Below are positions 1 to 10,943 of a stretch of DNA of 64,000 nt, one piece after another (positions within the stretch are counted from its first letter, which is position 1; the number at the start of each line of letters is the position of its first letter). Made by a program: the position numbers and the translations under genes. The stretch spans positions 1,371,001 to 1,435,000 of the forward strand of contig CM056587.1 in the NCBI GenBank assembly GCA_029721435.1. The letters run 5' to 3'. The stretch is from Gymnothorax reevesii. Its lineage: Eukaryota; Chordata; Actinopteri; Anguilliformes; Muraenidae. Below the pieces are notes generated by a model, which did no database searches, had not been told where the DNA came from, and saw only the letters and a program-made list of their open reading frames with translations.

Positions 1-1612
1 CGTATAGACACACAGCGCAGAGGCTGCAGTGATAGAGCGTAAAGACACACAGCGCAGAGACAGCAGTGATAGAGCGTATAGACACACAGCGCAGAGGCTG
101 CAGTGATAGAGCGTATAGACACACAGCGCAGAGGCTGCAGTGATAGAGCGTATAGACACACAGCGCAGAGGCTGCAGTGATAGAGCGTAAAGACACACAG
201 CGCAGAGACAGCAGTGATAGAGCGTATAGACACACAGCGCAGAGGGTGCAGTGATAGAGCGTATAGACACACAGCGCAGAGGCTGCAGTGATAGAGCGTA
301 CAGACACACAGCGCAGAGGCTGCAGTGATAGAGCGTATAGACACACAGCGCAGAGACAGCAGTGATAGAGCGTATAGACACAGCGCAGAGGCTGCAGTGA
401 TAGAGCGTACAGACACACAGCGCAGAGGCTGCAGTGATAGAGCGTATAGACACACAGCGCAGAGGCTGCAGTGATAGAGCGTATAGACACACAGCGCAGA
501 GGCTGCAGTGATAGAGCGTATAGACAGCGCAGAGACAGCAGTGATAGAGCGTATAGACACACAGCGCAGAGACAGCAGTGATAGAGCGTATAGACACACA
601 GCGCAGAGGCTGCAGTGATAGAGCGTAAAGACTCAGCGCAGAGGCTGCAGTGATAGAGCGTATAGACACACACAGCGCAGAGACAGCAGTGATAGAGCGT
701 ACAGACACACAGCGCAGAGGCTGCAGTGATAGAGCGTATAGACACACAGCGCAGAGGCTGCAGTGATAGAGCGTATAGACACACAGCGCAGAGACAGCAG
801 TGATAGAGCGTACAGACACACAGCGCAGAGACAGCAGTGATAGAGCGTATAGACACACAGCGCAGAGACAGCAGTGATAGAGCGTATAGACACAGCGCAG
901 AGACAGCAGTGATAGAGCGTATAGACACACAGCGCAGAGGCTGCAGTGATAGAGCGTATAGACACACAGCGCAGAGGCTGCAGTGATAGAGCGTATAGAC
1001 AGCGCAGAGACAGCAGTGATAGAGCGTATAGACACACAGCGCAGAGACAGCAGTGATAGAGCGTATAGACACACAGCGCAGAGGCTGCAGTGATAGAGCG
1101 TATAGACACACACAGCGCAGAGACAGCAGTGATAGAGCGTACAGACACACAGCGCAGAGGCTGCAGTGATAGAGCGTATAGACACACAGCGCAGAGACAG
1201 CAGTGATAGAGCGTACAGACACACAGCGCAGAGACAGCAGTGATAGAGCGTATAGACACACAGCGCAGAGGCTGCAGTGATAGAGCGTATAGACACACAG
1301 CGCAGAGACAGCAGTGATAGAGCGTATAGACACACAGCGCAGAGACAGCAGTGATAGAGCGTACAGACACACAGCGCAGAGGGTGCAGTGATAGAGCGTA
1401 TAGACACACAGCGCAGAGGCTGCAGTGATAGAGCGTATAGACACACAGCGCAGAGGCTGCAGTGATAGAGCGTATAGACACACAGCGCAGAGGCTGCAGT
1501 GATAGAGCGTATAGACACACAGCGCAGAGGCTGCAGTGATAGAGCGTATAGACACACAGCGCAGAGGCTGCAGTGATAGAGCGTATAGACTCATAGCGAA
1601 GAGGCTGCAGAC
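1..1612. repeat. 37-bp minisatellite in REV1 intron 5
   Basis: About 44 tandem copies of a 37-bp unit run from the window edge, so the array continues to the left. Two main unit types alternate irregularly, differing at the gaggctgcag / gagacagcag segment. A few units have lost 2-6 bases in the acacac stretch. The last unit decays near 1600. It lies just downstream of REV1 exon 5 on the transcribed strand. The 295-residue minus-strand open frame across it is repeat periodicity, not a gene. Confidence 0.95.
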
Positions 1613-2227
1613 TTCTCCCGCTGCCCCAGACTGAAACTAGACAGTCCGGTCACCCATTTCTGCATGCGTGTAGCCCTCGAGTGCTCGCTTACATCGTAAA
1701 AAACTCTAACCTCTTGAGCGTTCTGCCCATGTGCCCATACACTGAAACGGGCAAATTTTCAGCATGAAATTGTGCTTTATTCAGCCAACTCTGTTGCCAT
1801 GGCAACCAAAATCAAAAGGTGTCGTGACCTCACCATAACCTCAGCAATACCCAAATATCAAAAAAAAAAAAAAAAAAAAAAATTCGGTTGACGTTCGTGG
1901 CCTGTGGAGCTTCCAAGACAAAATCTCTACAGACACGATGGTGGCGGTGGAGGCGACGACCATGAATTCACAGTAGCTGCCCAACTTCTTCCGGGGGCTA
2001 CAATAATCGACTAAAACGCACGGCAGCAAGCATAAGGCACCACACATGAGGTCAGTGAGTTAATAATTGCTAGCTTTAGGGGATTTTGGGTAATGTAGTC
2101 AAAAACTAGAGCTTACTCGATAACTTATTACCCTCGCACGAGGCTGAAGTAAAATGAATCTGTGTAGTGCGTGAGCAGCTTGCAGATACTCAATTTTATA
2201 ACCTGCTCTAAGGATTGTGGGTAATAC
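1613..2227. other. REV1 intron 5, no gene seen
   Basis: Single-copy intron sequence between the minisatellite and the exon 5 donor. The only clear element is an A run of about 23 bases at 1859-1882. No exon, RNA gene or transposon end was recognised. Confidence 0.5.
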
Positions 2228-2919
2228 CTGCTGCGTGGGCTGGCCGCTGCCTCCTCAGCCGCTCCTTGCCTGGAAAGGCTGCGCCCCCTTGCGCCCTCCG
2301 CCGTTGCTGCAGCGAATTAACAAACTCAGAGAACTCACTCCGCCAGGTGGAGATGTGGTGGAGGCGGGAATGGGAGTAGTACTCCGATATCGAAGGGGTC
2401 ACATATTTCCCTGGAGAGCCTGGGGGGGCAGGGCTAGTGGGCGGGGCCGAGGAGGAGTGGTGAGCCCCATTGAGCCTGACTCTGCCTCCCAGGGGGAGGG
2501 GCTTCTCAGAGCTGGATGACTGGCGGGGTGGGGTTTGTGGGCAGGGCTTGGTGGTGGCAGCAGTCTTCTGATTGGTCGAGGACAAAGGGACCGGCATCTT
2601 GGCGGCAGGGGAACTGGAGCAGGGCTTGTGGTGGGAAGCAGCGTCTGGGACGGGAGCGCCTGGGACGGGGCGTGTCTGAGTCCCAGCCCTCTCTCCCTGT
2701 GGAGGGGGCGTGTGGGGGCGGTCTGGAGGGGGAGGCGGGGCCTTCACCAGGGGGTCCCTTGCAGGGTGAAGAGCCAAATCCAGGGGCTTTAAGGCACCAT
2801 TGGCAGGATGGACGTGGCCGTTCGTTAGGGGCCCCTCAGGACATTCGCTTTCCCCCTCATGCACTCCGTTTATTTTGGGTCCTGCGGTCTGGTCCCCATA
2901 GTTCCTTACGGACCCATTC
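2228..2919 (-). CDS. rev1: REV1 coding exon 5 (linker before polymerase core)
   Basis: The fifth coding exon is 692 nt and encodes residues 182-411. The acceptor is gccccacag at 2920 and the donor CAGCAG|GTATTA, both on the minus strand. Most of it is a Pro/Ser-rich disordered linker. Conserved REV1 anchors are visible: KINGV near the start, LTNGH and NGALK, the LNGAHHS motif, and near the end YYSHSRLHHISTW followed by EFVNSLQ and FPGKERL. That last block directly precedes the polymerase domain in other vertebrates. The exon enters with one base completing a codon (phase 2) and leaves in phase 1, so the next exon must lie left of the window. The frame is open throughout, without stops or shifts. 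The linker is richer in GC and proline than the mammalian one. Confidence 0.93.
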
Positions 2920-3307
2920 CTGTGGGGCAGAACATCAGAATTAGAGCAACCAAACCCTACACCGAACCCAAACTCTAATGCTCACGTGTCTTAACAAACC
3001 TATCCATATCTCAACAACTCAAAGCAGCTCAAGCCCAACCCAAGAAATGACACCAATCCAGACCTGAATCCCAGTGTTTTCCAGGAGCTCCCAACCAGAC
3101 CCCGGAATGTCATAGGCCCATCTCAAACAAACAATACAATCAGTTACCGGCTTAAATCGTCACAGTGAGCCTGAGGTGGAACACATACATCAGGCAGGGA
3201 GTTACTCCATGAGCCAATCAGGATAACTGCTCCAACCCGATGCACACGACCAATCCAAGCGCTGACTCAACAAGTGGGCTACATGCACTAAAGAGCCCCA
3301 CACTCAC
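2920..3307. other. REV1 intron 4
   Basis: A short intron of 388 bp between exons 4 and 5. Nothing is recognised in it apart from the splice signals. Confidence 0.7.
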
Positions 3308-3490
3308 AGCCTGATGCTCCCATCCGGGTGGGTGTGGTCCACCTCTCGGTAGGCGGGGCTGGCATGGTTAGGGGTACGGCTGGGTCCAGCAGGCTCCTGA
3401 CCCTCAGGGCCCCGGGTGCTGGTGAAGCAGAGTCCTCTGGGCCTGTAGAGCTGGTACTGCAGGCAGGGGAGGAGCCGGCCAGCCTTTACA
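3308..3490 (-). CDS. rev1: REV1 coding exon 4 (end of BRCT domain)
   Basis: A 183-nt exon for residues 120-181. It opens with SVKAGRLL and QYQLY, the last helix region of the REV1 BRCT domain, which contacts DNA ends and PCNA in vertebrates. A Pro/Ser/Gly-rich linker of about 40 residues follows. The acceptor is TTGTGTTGCAG|TGTAAAGG and the donor GGCT|GTGAGTG. It enters and leaves in phase 2, so skipping it keeps the frame: the split serine becomes arginine and reading continues in exon 5. The acceptor plus the first 19 exon bases are copied many times in the intron just upstream (3491-5300), which makes the real site one of a row of look-alikes. Confidence 0.92.
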
Positions 3491-5300
3491 CTGCAACACA
3501 AGAACACTATCAACATACACTATACATACCATACACTGAGCCAGCCAGTCTTAAAACTGCAACACAACACAATCAACATACACTACAGATACAACACACA
3601 CTGCGCCGGCCAGCCTTTACACTGCAACACAAGAACACCATCAACAAACACCATACATACAACACAGACTGAGCCAGCCAATCTTAAAACTGCAACACAA
3701 CACAATCAACATACACTACAGATACAACACACACTGAGCCGGCCAGCCTTTACACTGCAACACAAGAACACCATCAACATACACTATACATACAACACAC
3801 ACTGAGCCAGCCAGTCTTAATACTGCAACACAACACAACCAACATACACTACAGATACAACACACACTGCGCCAGCCAGTCTTAAAACTGCAACACAACA
3901 CAATCAACATACACTACAGATACAACACACACTGCGCCGGCCAGCCTTTACACTGCAACACAAGAACACCATCAACAAACACCATACATACAACACACAC
4001 TGAGCCAGCCAGTCTTAAAACTGCAACACAACACAATCAACATACACTACACGTACAGCACACACTGAGCCGGCCAGCCTTTACACTGCAACAAAAGAAC
4101 ACCATCAACATACACTACACATACAGCACACACTGAGCCAGCCAGCCTTTACACTGCAACAAAAGAACACCATCAACATACACTACACATACAGCACACA
4201 CTGAGCCGGCCAGCCTTTACACTGCAACAAAAGAACACCATCAACATACACTATACATACAACACACACTGAGCCAGCCAGCCTTTACACTGCAACAAAA
4301 GAACACCATCAACATACACTACACATACAGCACACACTGAGCTGGCCAGCCTTTACACTGCAACACAAGAACACAATCAACATACACCACACATACACTA
4401 CACACGCCGAGCCCGCGAGCCTTTACACTGCAACAAAAGAACACCATCAACATACACTACACATACAGCACACACTGAGCCGGCCAGCCTTTACACTGCA
4501 ACACAAGAACACCATCAACATACACCACAAATACACTTCACCCGCCGAGCCGGCCAGCCTTTACACTGCAACACAAGAACACAATCAACATACACCACAC
4601 ATACACTACACCCACTGAGCCCGCGAGCCTTTACACTGCAACAAAAGAACACCATCAACATACACTACACATACAGCACACACTGAGCTGGCCAGCCTTT
4701 ACACTGCAACACAAGAACACCATCAACATACACTACACATACGGCACACACTGAGCCGGCCAGCCTTTACACTGCAACACAAGAACACCATCAACATACA
4801 CCACACATACACTACACCCACTGAGCCCGCAAGCCTTTACACTGCAACAAAAGAACACCATCAACATACACTACATATACAGCACACACTGAGCTGGCCA
4901 GCCTTTACACTGCAACACAAGAACACCATCAACATACACCACACATACACTACACCCACTGAGCCCGCGAGCCTTTACACTGCAACAAAAGAACACCATC
5001 AACATACACTACACATACACACTGAGCTGGCCAGCCTTTACACTGCAACACAAGAACACCATCAACATACACCACACATACACTACACACGCCGAGCCGG
5101 CCAGCCTTTACACTGCAACAAAAGAACACCATCAACATACACTACACATACACACTGAGCTGGCCAGCCTTTACACTGCAACACAAGAACACCATCAACA
5201 TACACCACACATACACTACACACGCCGAGCCGGCCAGCCTTTACACTGCAACACAGGAACATTATTAACATACACTACAAATACACCACACACTGAGCTG
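3491..5300. repeat. Minisatellite built from the REV1 exon 4 splice acceptor
   Basis: About 27 tandem units of roughly 66-70 bp fill most of intron 3. On the REV1 sense strand each unit carries TTGTGTTGCAG followed by TGTAAAGGCTGGCCGGCTC, or a close variant. This is the real exon 4 acceptor with the first 19 exon bases, including the codons for VKAGRL. Copies are seen near 3614, 3747, 3938, 4078, 4146, 4213, 4282, 4348, 4420 and on to 5238. A diverged subtype reading ttaaaactgcaacacaacac sits near 3548, 3680, 3813, 3880 and 4010. The array ends with a decayed unit near 5300. The spacer is a catcaacatacactacacatac-like stretch. Confidence 0.95.
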
Positions 5301-6320
5301 GCCTTAATACTGAATCACAAGAGCACAGTTAACACACACAATACAGAAGCGCTGGGATTTCAAGGCCAAGTCGGTGTTTGTCTGTTCGTGAGAACTCGAC
5401 AACTTCTGCCCTAGAACACTGGTTTGATTCCAGTTTGTGTTTGTTTCCCCAGGATTGTAACCATTTGTGTTCCTGTGTCCGACACACACCAGGTTTTTAG
5501 GAGTAGCGGATCACTCTCCAATCAGACAACATTTTTAAGAATTCCAATGAGAATTTAATGACAAAATTTGTCGAGAATCACAGTGCTTTTCTGCTATTTC
5601 TTGGCAGTGATACCAAGAACACAGAAAGCAGTCTTTATTATCTGCAGGGAAAATCGTTTTCTGTTGAGCTGCCGTTTAAACCACAGCGGATCAAATGTAG
5701 TGTTACTGCAGTAAAGGGTCCGGCGGCAAACTCCCTCCACACGACTCAACACAGGAGCCTGATAAAATACTGCACATTTACAACTTCAGAAATGATTACA
5801 AACAACAAAACACATGTTGTTTGGCACCATTTAGACCAACAAAATTCAGATGAGGATATTAAACCGCAAAAGCAGATAAAATAACAAAAATACGGAGCTC
5901 CTTCTGACTAACTCAGGCCGAAGTGTTGATTAGAGGAAAAAATATCGTTGATCAGAAGCCATGAGTGCATTTTGCATTGTATTATAATGACTCGGTGGGG
6001 AAGCATTTTGTGTCCAAATACCATGGTTTGCATCTTTATTATATTTAACAAGCAAATTGAACTGGAGCCAATAATAAGTTAAAGGAATCATTGAACATCT
6101 TGTTAACACTAAGACCACCTCTCACTGAACGCACAATTACGCTCCTGTCGAACCCTACATGTGCGCAACATATCACGAGTGATCCGCCTCGAGCTGAGCC
6201 ACCATGTGACAGAATTGACCTATAAATTGCGGTTTTAAAAAAGCATACTTCACCATGAGTGCACAAGAAATGGCAAACACTCCAGCTCAAGCCAGAAAAA
6301 CCATTCTCTTTCAAGCCAGA

Positions 6321-6322
<2 letters not shown>
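5301..6322. other. REV1 intron 3, unique part
   Basis: Mostly AT-rich intron sequence. Short open frames occur on both strands but none resembles a known protein. No transposon ends recognised. Confidence 0.5.
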
Positions 6323-6358
<36 letters not shown>

Positions 6359-6374
6359 GCACAGGGACACACAC
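6323..6374. repeat. (CA)n tract directly at the REV1 exon 3 donor
   Basis: A CA run of about 17 dinucleotides, with a few CG steps, lies immediately downstream of exon 3 on the sense strand. The donor itself reads ACAG|GTGTGTGTCC and merges into the (GT)n tract. Confidence 0.95.
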
Positions 6375-6543
6375 CTGTCCGTGATCCAGTCTGGCCGCAC
6401 CACCCTCTCAGACCGCAGCTCCTGTATCTTGCTGTTGGGCAGGTTGGTGGCGATGATGTGGGTGGTGTTGGAGCGGGAGTAGTACACGTGGAACAGGCCA
6501 CCGTGCAGCATCATCAGCCGACGCAGCTCGTCCGCAGGGGGGT
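6375..6543 (-). CDS. rev1: REV1 coding exon 3 (BRCT core)
   Basis: A 169-nt exon for residues 64-120. It encodes the heart of the BRCT domain: [37 protein letters not shown] and VVRPDWITD. This lines up block for block with vertebrate REV1, including the Trp of the third BRCT helix. Acceptor GCGCACGCAG|ACCCCC, donor GACAG|GTGTGT. It enters in phase 1 and leaves in phase 2, so loss of the exon would shift the frame. Both flanks are alternating purine-pyrimidine repeats, and the acceptor has no ordinary pyrimidine tract. Confidence 0.95.
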
Positions 6544-6842
6544 CTGCGTGCGCAAACACAGGCGCGCGCGCACACACACACGCGCACACACACACACACA
6601 CGCGCACACACACACGCGCGCACACACACGCGCGCACACACACGCGCGCACACACGCGCGCGCCCACACACGCGCGCACACACACACGCGCGCACACACA
6701 CCCGCGCGCACACACACACGCGCACACACACACACGGGCACACACACACACGGGCACACACACACACGCGCACACACACACACGGGCACACACACACACG
6801 GGCACACACACACACGCGCACACACACACACACGCGCACACA
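6544..6842. repeat. CA/CG compound microsatellite at the REV1 exon 3 acceptor
   Basis: About 300 bp of cacaca/cgcgcg mixtures, with cacacacgggca variants at 6730-6800. It begins about 20 bases from the exon 3 acceptor. The tract is almost perfectly alternating purine-pyrimidine, the class of sequence that adopts Z-DNA. Several open frames cross it on both strands; all are low-complexity artefacts. Confidence 0.95.
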
Positions 6843-7368
6843 GCATGTCAGCTCACACAGCCCTCCCACCCTCGAGCCCTCGCCCAAAGCTCAGGGTCTC
6901 CCCCCAGTTAACCATCAGTGATCAGAGGCAGCCTGAGCGCAATGAGGACCATCTGAGAGGCGTCACCACAGCAGCTCGGTCTCCGTCGCTGCACATCGCT
7001 TCCATACACAAGTACTGCACTTCAGAACTCTCTCCTCTCTCTCCATTTAACCCCCTGCGCTTCCCAAACCTCCTTCTCTCTCTCTCCCTCTCTAACCCTC
7101 TGCGATTGTCAAACTTCCCTCTCTTTCTCTCCATCTCTCCCCCCCCAACTGTTATTATCAAACTTCCAGAAAAAAAACATGGCTGCAGGATAACCTGGGT
7201 CTTATCCAGCACTAGCCAATCACAAGAGGAGGGTACGCGCCCCCGCCCGCTGCGCCCAAGAATGTTACACTTCCTCGGTTTGGCCCAGGGCCCAGAATGC
7301 AGTGCAGGGTTCAGCGGGCCAGTCTCAGGGCAGGTGGGTGTAGCCCAGCACATCGGCCCCTCACTCAC
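6843..7368. other. REV1 intron 2, unique part
   Basis: Contains CT-rich blocks at about 7030-7145 but no recognised gene or transposon. The exon 2 donor is at the right end. Confidence 0.5.
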
Positions 7369-7501
7369 CTGTGTAACCGTTGACGTAGATGGCAACGCCA
7401 CGGAAGATTTCCGAGCTGGCGCCCTCCTTCAGTTTCTCCCGCGGCGCGTCTCGGCGGAACTGCTCGTCCAGCTTCAAGACCTTGGCAGCCATATATCCGC
7501 C
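7369..7501 (-). CDS. rev1: REV1 coding exon 2 (start of BRCT)
   Basis: A 133-nt exon for residues 20-64. It reads GGYMAAKVLKLDEQF, a charged helix, then SSEIFRGVAIYVNGYT, the first strand of the BRCT domain. This is the standard vertebrate REV1 order. The acceptor is CTCGTCCAG|GGCGGA and the donor CACAG|GTGAGTG. It enters in phase 0 after exon 1 and leaves in phase 1. The split Asp codon is completed by exon 3. Confidence 0.95.
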
Positions 7502-7839
7502 CTGGACGAGGAACAGAACCAAACAGGGTCATGTGAGCTGGAGAGGAAAACGCCAGTTTCCCTGCCTCTCGGAGCGAGGCGCCAGACAAAGACTTTGGAT
7601 GTGATTACATGTGTGGAACAGTGACACACTGAGCCAGAGAGAGGCTCCTGCGGCAGCTGACTGGTGCCATGGTAACCACGAGAACCCTGGGACTGCAAGG
7701 GAGATTCTGAATGCAGGATAAACTGCACACGCACGTGTACGCAAAAGCCACACACATGCACACAAAACCTCTGGAAGACATTAAAATAGAGAGACACTGG
7801 TGAGTATATGCACAATAGGGTATTCATGCATTTACACAC
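7502..7839. other. REV1 intron 1 of the coding region, left end
   Basis: Nothing recognised apart from the exon 2 acceptor at its left end. Confidence 0.5.
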
Positions 7840-8125
7840 AGTGGCCACTTTATTAGGTACACCTGCATACTGCTCTGTAATGCAAAGTACTAATCAGCCT
7901 ATCATGAGGCAGCAACTCAAATAACATGCAGAAATGGTAAAGAGTTCAGTTGTAGTTCAGCAAAAACAACATAATTGGAGGGGTGTGATCTACAGGAGAG
8001 CGGAGTGGCTGTTGGGGCCATATGGGCAGTAGGAATATCAGGAAAAATCGCTGAACTGCATAAATATTTGGGCTGAACAGTATCAGCAGTTTATACAAAG
8101 ACGTGTAACACAATCACTACTCCCA
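7840..8125. mobile_element. Tc1/mariner-type relic, one end only
   Basis: Begins with agtggccactttattaggta, a terminal motif widespread in fish Tc1-like elements. About 270 bp of diverged internal sequence follows. The opposite terminal repeat and any transposase frame are missing, so this is a truncated non-autonomous copy. Confidence 0.5.
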
Positions 8126-8168
8126 ATCCTGTAACATGCCTTCAAAACAGAAAATTCAAATCACTCGG

Positions 8169-10285
8169 TTAAAGGGGACCCATTATGCTGATCCTTATTT
8201 TAATTCATAGTAGTAATGTCATAATGTTGGTTGTCCATACTGAACCTCTGAAAAGTTCCTAAACATAAGATACAGGGATTTTGCCGTAATCCAAGAACGT
8301 GATGTCGTGAACATGATTTCCTCTCTGAACAGCTCCTTCCGTGATCCTCACGAGATCAGGGCAAAACCTGACGTCAGGTTGCGTCATCCAATTAGCACGG
8401 ACCTAGCCAGAGCCAATCACGGCGCTGGACCTGCCCACACCGGAAACTATTCCAGCAGGCACTAACAACGGCAGGTCATATTATGCCTTAGTACAAAAGA
8501 AGAACCGCAGATCATTTGAGGTGCAGTTTTGTCAGTATCTCTCCCAAAGCTACTTGTCCATTTACTTTTGGACGCAAAGAAAAACACCTATTTATCTTCC
8601 AAAAGACGATGCCACCAGAAATCAGTGGGTAGCTTTTTTGTTTGCAGGCAGCAAACAGCCAGGGCCAAAGGGAACAATAGCTGCTTGTGCTCAGCATTTC
8701 ACCAAAGACAGCTTTGTTAATAAAGGATAATTCAACACAGGATAAGTGTTCCAGCTGCTTCTCAAACCTGAAGCAGCTGCATCGATCAAGCGCTCGAAGC
8801 CACAAGCTGTAAGTAACATTTAGATTCAGTCGGCAACAATGGGAACGCCCATAAACGTCACAATTGGTTAGAGCCGAGGGGGAAAAAACAATCCCCCCCC
8901 CTCGTCCGCTATACTGTAAAGACGCGGAATTTAAAGTTGTCTTGCTAACACTAAGAATTTGTCATGACATACTTTGAGTCACTACTGCATGCTGACAAGA
9001 ATCGATATATTAAAAAATTAAACATACTGGGGTTGGATTGTTGTCCGTACATTTTAAAAGACTGGGCGAATGATCCGACTCCTTGACCTGCAGACATACA
9101 CGTTCTGTTGTGGGGTCCCGCCATAATCTGCCAAATCTGTCCTCTCTTCTGATAGCTTGAAGCGATTTTGTCCTCCCCTGTGGTTCCATTTTATTATTTG
9201 GTAAAACGTAGAACTTTAATTGGTGATTTTTTTGGTTTATTTGCAGGACAAAAGGGCACAGACACTCTTTGGCATTATGGCTAATGGCAGATACCAGTTT
9301 GTTTTCCCCCTCGGCTCTACTTTTGTGGGCGTTCCCTTTGTTGCCGACTGTATCTATAACAGCAAATAATGTAAGTGAAGCTAACGTGTTACGGGTGGCT
9401 AGTGGCTAGCAGGACCGCTAGCGATAGTTAGCACTAACACCTGGCCTCAAACGCAGGCTTTGTAAAATATCTGAAGATAAAGCCTGTATCGATTGCGACT
9501 GTCCGTGACTCAGACACAGAAGCTGTAAGTTGCTTTTACTGCATAAGCCAACCTGACGTGATAGCCAGTTGATTGTGGCTGTAGCACAGCGGCTAACGTA
9601 GCCAAGTTCTTGTTGCTAATGTTGGTGTCCTAAATATGCAAGAGTGATATCAGTGGAAATTCTACAGGTGGTGTGTGAACATAAACCTCATTTGAAGCCA
9701 ACTTAATACTCGTTTGTAATTTGGAGGCTTGGTGCAACCGTCCACGGTAACAGAACTTGCTGTCTGTAAAACCTGTATTCCAAGGGTTTGTTTCTGTGAT
9801 TATCACCACTCGGTTACCAGCTACTGCATGTTAGTTTGCATGCCATGCTAATTAAAAATGCTCCTGGTTAACTTATATGCAGCAATTCTTCGATTGTAGC
9901 CACTACAGTTGAAGCTAACCGGAGAGGTGCAGTTAGACCAGACGTAGGTTTTGCAGAGCTTGGGATAGGTGTTTGGGTTTGTTTACGGTTGCTTGTGATC
10001 GTTTCACTTATCCATGACCGGGATCAGCCGGATACTTCAAATGTCTGAGCAAGCTCTCTTGCGCTAACGCGAAAACAATGCGAGTCACAGAAGCTCTACC
10101 GTGTCAGGTATAACAAATGATTTCTCTGCACTACTGTGACATGATTTCATCCCCCTTTAGAAATTGTTGTGGCTAATAAAAAGCCGAAAAAGGCGGAGGT
10201 TCAATAGGTAATTCTTTCCTGTCAAAGTGATCGATTCGCTAGCTCCACATAAGCAACTTGTCCGCGCCAACGGAACTTAGGGATT
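8169..10285 (+). mobile_element. THAP-domain DNA transposon, copy 1 (right end lost)
   Basis: Starts at TTAAAGGGGACCCATTATGC and shares long stretches with the inverted copy at 54349-57669. Positions 8521-8730 encode a degenerate THAP-like zinc-finger segment: LPKDDATRNQWVAFLF then CAQHFTKDSFVN. THAP domains bind DNA and are typical of P-element-type transposases and their host-domesticated relatives. The frame stops soon after, and the rest of the transposase is not recognisable. Homology to copy 2 fades after about 10280, and no right terminal repeat was found. A separate MITE is inserted at about 8826-9357. Assignment to P elements is inference; a piggyBac-like TTAA site is an alternative reading of the end. 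Confidence 0.55.
8826..9357. mobile_element. Non-autonomous inverted-repeat element nested in THAP transposon
   Basis: The ends read CAGTCGGCAACAATGGGAAC and, on the other side, the inverse (gggcgttccctttgttgccgactg-like). This gives a terminal repeat of about 25-30 bp with a few mismatches. The second THAP copy lacks this block at the matching point (near 57045), which shows it is a later insertion. No coding frame inside. Confidence 0.7.
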
Positions 10286-10940
10286 GCAAAATCTGTATTA
10301 TTAAATTATGATTTAATATTATTAAATAATATTATTAAATAATTATATAATTAAACAGTCGAATAGTAGCCAGTATTACCAATAATTTCATGCAACAAAT
10401 CAAAGTTAATTTCCTTTCCTGTGCCACCTTACTTCATCACAACACTGGATTAAAATGGGCTTTGGCTGGATATCACTGCTCTGATGCACTATAGTCTATT
10501 CTGAACGGCAGCTTATAGCACTACCTTTACAGAAATGACAAAACAAGATGGGTCAAAAGCTAGTATATTCAACTGTTAAAGCTGCAGTAAGTGTTTTTTT
10601 TTTCAAAAAACAAGTGGTGAACAGCACATTCTGGCAGGGATCATTGATTTAGAACATTTGGTCCATAACACAGGTCTCTCAGTCACTGTCCTCTGCAGTA
10701 AAGCAGTATATAAAATTCTGGAGTCACCCACTGCCTCGATCCAATTCGGAAAGAGAACAGCATAAAGAGGCGGTCCTCTCTGCTTGTGAACGTGTGCCAC
10801 GTGGTAGCTACTGGTATTTGTTCTGACAAAAAAAGAATGTTGTATAACTGGGCAATGACGTATTTATATGAGAAAAAAATAAAAGAAAAATGTTTTTGTA
10901 CAGATTTTTTTCTGTCATAATTTCCTGAGAAAACATTACC
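10286..10940. other. REV1 intron, no gene seen
   Basis: AT-rich sequence, including a tttaaataatattatta-type stretch at 10300-10350. No recognisable element. Confidence 0.4.
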
Positions 10941-10943
10941 GAG

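Noticed and set aside
633..1520. 295-codon minus-strand frame with LYALSLQPL repeats
   Set aside because: Three 37-bp units give a 111-bp multiple of three, so the frame stays open by periodicity.
2217..2944. Plus-strand frames opposite REV1 exon 5
   Set aside because: Shadows of the GC-rich coding exon; the minus frame carries the conserved REV1 motifs and splice sites.
6408..6887. Cys/Val-rich and His/Thr-rich frames
   Set aside because: Translations of a CA/CG microsatellite.
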